Positions 1 through 4,263 of a stretch of 5,099 nt of DNA are shown piece by piece. Numbering within the stretch: position 1 is the first letter of the stretch; each line of letters opens with the position of its first letter. The notes beneath the pieces are model-generated. The model saw nothing but the letters and a program-made list of their open reading frames with translations, was not told where the DNA came from and did not search any database. This DNA comes from UBA1151 sp963579925 (GTDB lineage Bacteria; Chloroflexota; Dehalococcoidia; Lucifugimonadales; Lucifugimonadaceae): NCBI GenBank assembly GCA_963579925.1, contig CAUZJA010000206.1:1-5099 (forward strand), written 5' to 3'. The position numbers and the translations under genes are program-made.

Positions 1-111
1 AAAAGTGATGAGTTGAACTTCCACTGGGCTGCTAACCTCAATGTGATACGCAATGGAGAGGATGTGGTTGAGCGAAAGTGGGAACGTAGCTTCAAGCGAG
101 AGCTGATGTGA
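1..111 (+). CDS. C-terminal end of a possible CocE/NonD-family (X-Pro dipeptidyl-peptidase-like) hydrolase, 5'-truncated
   Basis: A reading frame is open from the first base and ends at TGA 109-111, giving 36 residues that end in ...WERSFKRELM. The pattern Asp-Glu-x-x-Phe-His, then a hydrophobic strand, Asn-Gly-Glu, Val-x-Glu-Arg-x-Trp and a final Arg-Glu-Leu resembles, from memory, the last beta strands of the C-terminal jelly-roll domain of CocE/NonD-type acyl esterases and X-Pro dipeptidyl-peptidase-like S15 hydrolases. These commonly end in ...ER-x-W-x(4)-PR-D/E-L. The catalytic alpha/beta-hydrolase domain would lie left of the window, so no active-site residue can be checked. The next gene starts 16 bases downstream on the same strand, so the two are probably co-transcribed. 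That this is a real gene end is fairly likely; the family name is tentative because so little is visible. Confidence 0.5.
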   Translation, partial: KSDELNFHWAANLNVIRNGEDVVERKWERSFKRELM

Positions 112-115
112 GGCT

Positions 116-120
116 GGGGA
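116..120 (+). promoter_or_regulatory. Ribosome-binding site deciding the GTG start of the DUF2007-type gene
   Basis: GGGGA lies seven bases before GTG 128 but thirteen bases before ATG 134. The spacing therefore favours the GTG start. It sits just after the TGA of the upstream gene, consistent with translation within one transcript. Confidence 0.45.
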
Positions 121-127
121 TGGCTAA

Positions 128-421
128 GTGCAGATGAGTGACACTGACAAAGAGATGGTTGTGATGGCGACGAATGATGAGATTGCCATCTCTATTGCGC
201 GCGATATTTTGGATCAAGAGGGCATCAAGTACTCGCTAGGTGGCGCTGGGCTTCGCAGGTTTGGTGGCAGCACTTTTCTTGGTGCTTCTATGGGGCCGCT
301 TATGGGTGAGACGTTCATCAAGGTTCCCGCGTATCTGGCACAACAGGCTCGGGAATTGCTGCAGGGACTTTCGGGCGCGGATTCGATGGATGAGGAGATT
401 CCGCCACCGGCAACGGCCTGA
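128..421 (+). CDS. Small DUF2007-type protein (putative signal-transducing protein)
   Basis: This 97-residue protein has the layout of the DUF2007 family. A first strand (EMVVMATND, about 9-17) is followed by a helix (about 18-30) and the turn Glu-Gly-Ile-Lys-Tyr (31-35). Then come a Gly-rich middle (38-60), a second strand ETFIKVP (61-67) and a helix AQQARELLQGL (71-81). Family members show the same order: a strand, a helix ending in 'LxxxGI', a loop, a strand ending in 'KVP', and a helix 'AxxARxLL'. Pfam names them putative prokaryotic signal-transducing proteins, but no biochemical role is firmly known. There is no signal peptide or membrane segment, so it is probably cytosolic. The C-terminal 15 residues are acidic then Pro/Ala-rich and probably disordered. 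Start: GTG 128 has a GGGGA ribosome-binding site at 116-120 with a seven-base spacer. ATG 134, two codons later, is the alternative. Confidence 0.72.
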   Translation: MQMSDTDKEMVVMATNDEIAISIARDILDQEGIKYSLGGAGLRRFGGSTFLGASMGPLMGETFIKVPAYLAQQARELLQGLSGADSMDEEIPPPATA

Positions 422-475
422 GACGGGGCGCTAGTTGATTCGGGGCGCAATTGGGCCCGGCTGCGGCTATGATTG

Positions 476-494
476 GCGGATATTTCACATCCGC
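476..494. promoter_or_regulatory. Inverted repeat upstream of the enolase-superfamily gene
   Basis: GCGGAT (476-481) and ATCCGC (489-494) form a perfect 6-bp inverted repeat around a 7-base spacer. A TATGAT box at 468-473 that could serve as a -10 element lies just upstream, although no good -35 stands at 16-18 bases. If that box is used, the inverted repeat would cover the start of transcription. It could then be an operator for a regulator of the downstream catabolic gene, or a short leader hairpin 19 bases before the start codon. This is inference from position and symmetry only. Confidence 0.25.
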
Positions 495-513
495 TGATCT
501 GACCGAGGGCTAA

Positions 514-1695
514 ATGAAAATCGAAGCGATTGATCTCTTCTACGTTGCGCTGCCCGAAATCAAGCGCGCTGCTGATGGCAGCCAGGACACGCTTTTATGC
601 CGCGTGCGCGCCGATAACGGCCTTTATGGCTGGGGCGAGAGCGATTCATCTCCCCTAGTTTCGCTGGCGGCTTATGTGTTTCCAATGTCGCACTCGAACA
701 TCATCAACATCAATGAGGCGTTGCTCGGCGAGACGATCGATTCGGTAGAGGACGTGCATCGGTTGCGCGTTAAAGCCGGGGTATATGGGCTTGATGTACA
801 GCAGCTTGATCATGCTGTTGCCGCGGTCGATATCGCTTTGTGGGATCTTGCAGGGAAGCATCTTGAGCTGCCGGTGTACAAGATGCTTGGGTATGAGAGG
901 GCTTATCCCAAACTGCCGTATGCGAGTGTGTTGTTTGGCGATACGCCGGATGAAACTCAGATGATTGCAGCGGATCTGCGAGAGCGTGGTTTTGCGGCGG
1001 CGAAGTTTGGTTGGGGGCCGATGGGCCATGGAACTGCTGCGAACGATGTGGCGCTGGTTGCTGCTGCTCGCGAGGGCATGGGGCAGCAGGCTCAGGTGAT
1101 GGTGGATGCGGGTGTTGTGTGGGGTGATGATGATGCGACGGCGTACGACCGTGCGGTGAGCTTCGCCGAGTATGGGATCACCTGGTTGGAGGAGCCGCTT
1201 TTGTCAGATGAGGTTGATGCTTACAAGCGGCTTACGGATCGTAAGCCACCGGTTCCAATCGCCGCTGGTGAAGGTGCTGACTTTTTCCGATCTGCCGATG
1301 ATTTGATGCTGAACGGTGGCATTGATTTCGTGCAGATTGATGTTGGGCGTACTGGCGGAATTACGGTTTGTGATCGTATTTGCAAGCGTGCGCAGGAACT
1401 GGATATTCAGTATGTGAATCACACGTTTAAGTCGCATCTACAACTAGCGGCGTCGCTGCATGTGTTCGCTGGGGTGGAGGCGTTTCAGTTGATGGAGTAT
1501 CCAGCGGGTGATTCGCCGCTTGTTCTTGGGTTGACTGCCCCGACTGGCTTGCCGGTGAATGCTGAGGGGATGGTGGATTGTCCAGAGACTCCGGGGTTGG
1601 GCGTTGACGTGAACTTGAACACGGTGCGCGAGTATTTGCAGCCGGTGAAGATTGAGGTTGCTGGGAAGGTGTTGCACGAGACGCCTGCGGTCTAA
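514..1695 (+). CDS. Enolase-superfamily enzyme, mandelate racemase/muconate lactonizing type (probable acid-sugar dehydratase or epimerase)
   Basis: This complete 393-residue protein has the usual length for the family. An N-terminal capping domain (about 1-125, with DTLLCRVRADNG at 25-36 and WGES at 40-43) is followed by the (beta/alpha)7-beta barrel and a C-terminal cap segment. Family members abstract a proton alpha to a Mg2+-bound carboxylate to form an enediolate. Metal ligands are visible as Asp198 (VMVDAG), Glu226 (WLEEP) and Glu253 (AAGEG). The His-Asp general base is His303 (VNHTF) paired with Asp276 (QIDVG), and Glu328 (LMEYP) matches the substrate-carboxylate Glu of mandelate racemase. 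The Lys-x-Lys motif of strand 2 is Lys164-Phe-Gly166, so the second Lys is missing. The dyad alone would then supply the base, as in several acid-sugar dehydratases of the family. The substrate is not predictable. ATG 514 is preceded by GAGGG (505-509). The gap to the upstream gene is 92 bases, so it may have its own promoter. Confidence 0.9.
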   Translation: MKIEAIDLFYVALPEIKRAADGSQDTLLCRVRADNGLYGWGESDSSPLVSLAAYVFPMSHSNIININEALLGETIDSVEDVHRLRVKAGVYGLDVQQLDHAVAAVDIALWDLAGKHLELPVYKMLGYERAYPKLPYASVLFGDTPDETQMIAADLRERGFAAAKFGWGPMGHGTAANDVALVAAAREGMGQQAQVMVDAGVVWGDDDATAYDRAVSFAEYGITWLEEPLLSDEVDAYKRLTDRKPPVPIAAGEGADFFRSADDLMLNGGIDFVQIDVGRTGGITVCDRICKRAQELDIQYVNHTFKSHLQLAASLHVFAGVEAFQLMEYPAGDSPLVLGLTAPTGLPVNAEGMVDCPETPGLGVDVNLNTVREYLQPVKIEVAGKVLHETPAV

Positions 1696-1707
1696 GGCAT
1701 CTGCCAT

Positions 1708-1741
1708 GCAGGCACTTAGCGCAAGGCGCTGGGGTGCCTGC
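1708..1741. repeat. REP-like long hairpin just after the enolase-superfamily gene
   Basis: GCAGGCAC (1708-1715) pairs perfectly with GTGCCTGC (1734-1741). Inside it, AGCGC (1718-1722) pairs with GCGCT (1726-1730) around the loop AAG. The TT/GGG bulge between the two stems can form two T-G wobbles, so nearly the whole 34 bases fold into one hairpin. It begins 13 bases after the TAA at 1693-1695. No T-run follows, so it is more like a repetitive extragenic palindrome, or a 3'-end stabiliser, than a textbook terminator. The right arm can alternatively pair with the segment at 1746-1752. Confidence 0.6.
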
Positions 1742-1762
1742 CGCACGGGCACAGCGTGAGCT

Positions 1763-1784
1763 GGCATTGAGCGCAAGGCGCGGG
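1763..1784. repeat. Second, partial copy of the AGCGCAAGGCGC repeat
   Basis: AGCGCAAGGCGC occurs at 1718-1729 and again at 1770-1781, 52 bases apart. The flanks also match (GGCA before and GGG after), so the similarity spans about 22 bases (1711-1733 against 1763-1784, with two mismatches and one gap). Between the copies lies a related hairpin, CAGC-GTGA-GCTG (1752-1763). This suggests a duplicated or eroded unit of the same element. Confidence 0.5.
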
Positions 1785-1829
1785 AGGGTTGGATTCTCAT
1801 TCCGATACATGCGGGGTCTGCGATTTTTA

Positions 1830-1849
1830 CCCTTCGATAAGCTCAGGGG
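1830..1849. repeat. Dispersed intergenic repeat motif (CTTCGA-AAGCTCAGG type)
   Basis: The 20-base segment CCCTTCGATAAGCTCAGGGG has short complementary ends (CCC/GGG). It matches, from memory, the motif CCTTCGACAAGCTCAGG that recurs between genes in many environmental and proteobacterial genomes. The trailing 'TGACGG' at 1859-1864 also resembles the usual ending of such elements. Family assignment rests on recall, not a search. Confidence 0.5.
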
Positions 1850-1918
1850 AGCTGGGTATGACGGACGGGGTGGGGCCGCGTAAGAGGTGAGTGCGTGGCT
1901 AATGTTGGTGTGGGAAGA

Positions 1919-1935
1919 GCGGGTCTTAGACCCGC
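1919..1935. repeat. Near-perfect palindrome GCGGGTCTTAGACCCGC
   Basis: The arms GCGGGTCT and AGACCCGC are perfectly complementary around a single central T; a real hairpin would have a 7-bp stem and a TTA loop. It resembles a dispersed palindrome usually flanked by GGGG and CCCC(TAC). Here the right flank CGCTAC is close and the left flank GGAAGA is not, so it looks like a decayed copy. No T-run follows on either strand. Confidence 0.5.
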
Positions 1936-1999
1936 CGCTACCGTTGTTGTGTTGGAGACGTATGTGGTGTGATCGACTTCAGGTATGGGCGTGCCTGGA

Positions 2000-2017
2000 T
2001 TCCGGCCTACGCCGGAA
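2000..2017. repeat. Dispersed 'GGATTCCGGC...GCCGGAA...GACG' hairpin repeat
   Basis: TTCCGGC (2000-2006) pairs perfectly with GCCGGAA (2011-2017) around CTAC. With its flanks (CCTGGA before, AGACG after) it matches, from memory, the widespread repeat TGGATTCCGGCCTNCGCCGGAATGACG, with AAGACG replacing the usual ATGACG. It lies about 38 bases beyond the clpX stop codon, on the side where the clpX transcript would end. It could therefore mark or protect that 3' end, although there is no U-tract. Confidence 0.55.
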
Positions 2018-2054
2018 AGACGTTGGGGGTTGGCGCGTTGAATGTGGCGTAAGA

Positions 2055-3413
2055 CTAGGCGGCGGAGGACTCTTCTTCGTCTCGGTTTGCGCCTATGCCC
2101 AGTGGTGGTGGCATCTTTTTGCCTTCGACGTCGAGGAGGACGACGGGGGCTCCATCGGCTATTGTGTCAGCGTCGATGATGCAGCGTTGGACGCCTTCCA
2201 TGGACGGAAGTTCGTACATTACGTCCAGTAGTGATTCTTCGACGATGGAGCGTAGTCCACGGGCACCGGTGCCGCGTTGTTTGGCTTCTGAGGCTGTGGC
2301 GACGAGCGCTGCGTCCGTGAATTCGAGGTCGACATCGTCCATCTTCAGGAGTGCCTGGTACTGGCGTGCGAGGGCGTTGCGTGGCTCTGTCATTATCTTG
2401 ACGAGCTCTTCTTCTGTCAGGTCTCCGAGTCCCACTATCAGCGGGATGCGCCCGATGAACTCTGGGATGAAGCCGTACTGAAGCAGGTCGGCGGGTGTGA
2501 CTTTTGTCATCAATTCTTCTGGAGTTGGGGCCTCTTCATCGCCGGTGCCGAGGGATCGTGAGCCGAACCCGAAGCTGGACATGTTGTAGCTAAGTCTTCG
2601 CTCAATTACGCCTTCTAGATCTTCGAATGCGCCACCCAGAATGAACAGGATATTGGCGGTGTCGATCTGCAGGAATTCCTGGTGTGGGTGCTTCCGACCG
2701 CCTTGCGGAGGTACGGATGCAACTGAGCCTTCGAGGATCTTGAGCAGTGCTTGCTGCACACCTTCACCGGAGACGTCTCTGGTGATTGATGGGTTGGCAG
2801 TTTTGCGGGCGATCTTATCGATCTCATCAATATAGATGATGCCCTGCTCGGCACGTGGAATATCGAAGTCTGCGGCCTGGATCAGGCGTAGGAGGATGTT
2901 CTCCACGTCTTCACCAACGTAGCCGGCCTCGGTGAGCGAGGTGGCGTCTGTGATGGCGAATGGGACGTCGAGGATCTTGGCGAGGGTCTGGGCCAGATAT
3001 GTCTTGCCGCAACCAGTTGGGCCAACCAGCATGATGTTGGTCTTCTGGAGTTCTACTTCTGGGTCTTCAGCGGGGCGCCATACGCGCTTGTAGTGGTTGT
3101 AGACGCCAACGGATACGACGCGCTTGGCCTTTTCCTGGCCGATGACGTATTCGTTGAGGCGCTCAAAGATGTCGCGGGGGGTCTTGGGGCGGTCGGTGGG
3201 GGCGGCTTCTGTTCGATCGTCAGTGACGATGTGGTGGCATCTGACAACGCACTCATCGCAGATGAATACGCCCTTGCCTGGGCCAGCGATCAGGCGTTGA
3301 ACCTGTCGCTGAGGCTTGGAGCAAAATGAACACGAATAGCGATCGGACACTGTTGTGTCGTCGCCACCGCCGCCTATTGTATTGTCGCCGCCATCACCGG
3401 AATTGCTGGTCAT
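2055..3413 (-). CDS. clpX: ATP-dependent Clp protease ATP-binding subunit ClpX
   Basis: This complete 452-residue AAA+ unfoldase forms the hexamer that recognises tagged proteins, unfolds them with ATP and threads them into ClpP. The N-terminal zinc domain has Cys28-x2-Cys31 and Cys52-x2-Cys55. The AAA+ module shows Walker A GPTGCGKT (131-138), pore-1 loop GYVG (164-167), Walker B IIYIDE (192-197), and the RKH loop at 240-242. It also has arginine-finger region EFIGR (Arg322) and sensor-2 GARGLRS (Arg385). The ClpP-docking tripeptide, normally IGF or LGF, is Phe281-Gly-Phe283. Before the zinc domain is a Gly/Asp-rich extension of about 25 residues, and the protein ends in an acidic patch and Ser-Ser-Ala-Ala. 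ATG 3413 is kept as the start because only a weak GAGAG (3417-3421, spacer 3) is present and no later start is better. It is the last gene of tig-clpP-clpX, 103 bases after clpP. Confidence 0.97.
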   Translation of the reverse strand: MTSNSGDGGDNTIGGGGDDTTVSDRYSCSFCSKPQRQVQRLIAGPGKGVFICDECVVRCHHIVTDDRTEAAPTDRPKTPRDIFERLNEYVIGQEKAKRVVSVGVYNHYKRVWRPAEDPEVELQKTNIMLVGPTGCGKTYLAQTLAKILDVPFAITDATSLTEAGYVGEDVENILLRLIQAADFDIPRAEQGIIYIDEIDKIARKTANPSITRDVSGEGVQQALLKILEGSVASVPPQGGRKHPHQEFLQIDTANILFILGGAFEDLEGVIERRLSYNMSSFGFGSRSLGTGDEEAPTPEELMTKVTPADLLQYGFIPEFIGRIPLIVGLGDLTEEELVKIMTEPRNALARQYQALLKMDDVDLEFTDAALVATASEAKQRGTGARGLRSIVEESLLDVMYELPSMEGVQRCIIDADTIADGAPVVLLDVEGKKMPPPLGIGANRDEEESSAA

Positions 3414-3516
3414 ACACTCTCAGCCTGGGCTAATGCCTTTTATTGTCTACACGGGGTCGTCCACACGGGTTGTCCCGTCCCTCAACCCACCAACCACGCG
3501 GCTGGCGGGTAAATCG
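3414..3516 (-). other. clpP-clpX intergenic spacer with small repeats
   Basis: These 103 bases hold a head-to-tail imperfect repeat, ACACGGGGTCGTCC (3449-3462) followed directly by ACACGGGTTGTCCC (3463-3476), read on the + strand. They also hold an inverted repeat GGGTTG/CAACCC (3467-3472 and 3483-3488) and a short palindrome AGCCTGGGCT (3422-3431) beside the weak clpX ribosome-binding site. The spacer is long enough for a clpX-specific promoter or an mRNA-processing site, but I see no convincing -35/-10 pair. Confidence 0.4.
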
Positions 3517-4209
3517 CTAGTCCTTTTTACTATCCTCAGAGGACTCCGATTCTTCACTTTGATCACTTTGGGCCTGAGGGTCGAATACTTCGTCCGCGAG
3601 GCCGTAATCAACTGCCTGCTCAGGAGTCAGGAAGTTGTCCCTATCCGTGTCTCGTGCAATCCGCTCGTATGACTGCCCGGTTCGTTCCGACAGGATGCGC
3701 CGAAGCTGGTCCTGGATTCGGAGTGTTTCACGGGCGTGAATTTCAATGTCGCTGGCTTGTCCAGATGCGCCACCAGATGGCTGGTGAATCAGGACGGTTG
3801 AGTTAGGAAGCACAAAGCGCTTGCCCTTGGTGCCGGCGGTGAGAAGAATTGTCGCCATGCTTGCGGTGAAGCCAATTGAGTAGGTTGCGATGTCGCATGG
3901 GATGGACATCATGGTGTCGTAGATCGCCAGACCGGAGTAGACAACGCCACCGGGTGAGTTGATGTACAGGTTGATGTCTTTTTCCGGGTCTTCCTGGGCG
4001 AGGTAGAGCAGCTGCGCAACAATCAGGTTTGAGACCTGGTCGTTGATAGGCGTGCCAAGGAAAACGATTCGGTTGCGAAGCAGCAACGAGTAAATATCAT
4101 ATGCGCGTTCGCCGCGAGCACCTGATTCGACGACCATTGGAATGATGTCGTTAGTGATCGGGGTGTTCTGGGAAACCTGATTATTTGCTATGTACTGGGG
4201 CTGAAACAA
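3517..4209 (-). CDS. clpP: ATP-dependent Clp protease proteolytic subunit ClpP
   Basis: This complete 230-residue serine protease assembles as two stacked heptamers that form the degradation chamber served by ClpX. The catalytic triad is Ser117 (in GFTASMAT), His142 (in LIHQPSGGA) and Asp191 (in TDRDNFL). The family strand INSPGG (83-88) and the conserved segments PMVVE (24-28), RGERAYDIYSLLL (32-44) and GLADEVF (203-209) are all present. After the catalytic Ser-Met the usual Gly is Ala119. The protein is longer than typical ClpP because it ends in about 20 Ser/Glu/Asp-rich residues. The start codon is TTG at 4207-4209, with a GAGAG ten bases upstream. The next Met, residue 25, would remove the N-terminal loops that gate the axial pore, so TTG is preferred. 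The start lies 54 bases after tig and the stop 103 bases before clpX, consistent with one operon. Confidence 0.96.
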   Translation of the reverse strand: MFQPQYIANNQVSQNTPITNDIIPMVVESGARGERAYDIYSLLLRNRIVFLGTPINDQVSNLIVAQLLYLAQEDPEKDINLYINSPGGVVYSGLAIYDTMMSIPCDIATYSIGFTASMATILLTAGTKGKRFVLPNSTVLIHQPSGGASGQASDIEIHARETLRIQDQLRRILSERTGQSYERIARDTDRDNFLTPEQAVDYGLADEVFDPQAQSDQSEESESSEDSKKD

Positions 4210-4219
4210 TGTTTTGATT

Positions 4220-4224
4220 CTCTC
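4220..4224 (-). promoter_or_regulatory. Weak ribosome-binding site for the TTG start of clpP
   Basis: On the minus strand GAGAG stands ten bases before TTG (4209-4207). This is the only purine-rich Shine-Dalgarno-like run in the 54-base tig-clpP gap near that codon. A weak site plus a TTG codon suggests modest initiation, perhaps aided by translation of tig just upstream. Confidence 0.35.
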
Positions 4225-4263
4225 GGATGACGGGTTGGCTACGAGGTTATTTTATTTATCTTT

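Larger units (their letters stand above)
1696..2054. other. Convergent intergenic region rich in palindromic repeats, no credible gene
   Basis: About 360 bases separate the stop codons of the enolase-superfamily gene and clpX, which face each other. An open frame entering from 1887 continues antisense into clpX and has no family resemblance, so I call no gene. The stretch instead holds at least four hairpin-forming motifs, listed separately at 1708-1741, 1830-1849, 1919-1935 and 2000-2017, plus a partial second copy of the first at 1763-1784. None has an obvious U-tract, so a classical intrinsic terminator is not evident. Any of them could still shape the 3' ends of the two converging transcripts. 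Confidence 0.75.

Noticed and set aside
435..473. Complete -35/-10 promoter (TTGATT with TATGAT) before the enolase-family gene
   Set aside because: The boxes are 27 bases apart, far beyond normal spacing, so only the -10-like box is mentioned, with low confidence.
1708..1752. Rho-independent terminator for the enolase-family gene
   Set aside because: The hairpin is strong, but the bases after it are GC-rich with no T-run, so a REP-like element is the safer call.
1427..1810. Overlapping minus-strand open frames near the end of the enolase-family gene
   Set aside because: They are Arg/Pro/Ser-rich shadows of a well-supported gene on the other strand, with no recognisable domain.
1696..2054. 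CRISPR array or insertion-sequence remnant
   Set aside because: The repeats differ from one another, have no regular spacing with unique spacers, and no transposase fragment or terminal inverted repeat pair is visible.
1887..2231. Open frame on the + strand spanning the end of the repeat gap and the clpX C-terminal region
   Set aside because: About half of it is antisense to clpX and the rest runs through palindromic repeats. It has low-complexity Trp/Val/Gly-rich composition, no ribosome-binding site and no family resemblance.
3414..3450. Sigma-70 type promoter for clpX inside the clpP-clpX spacer
   Set aside because: On the minus strand TGGACG and TAAAAG are about 15 bases apart and both are poor matches, so this is too weak to list as a promoter.
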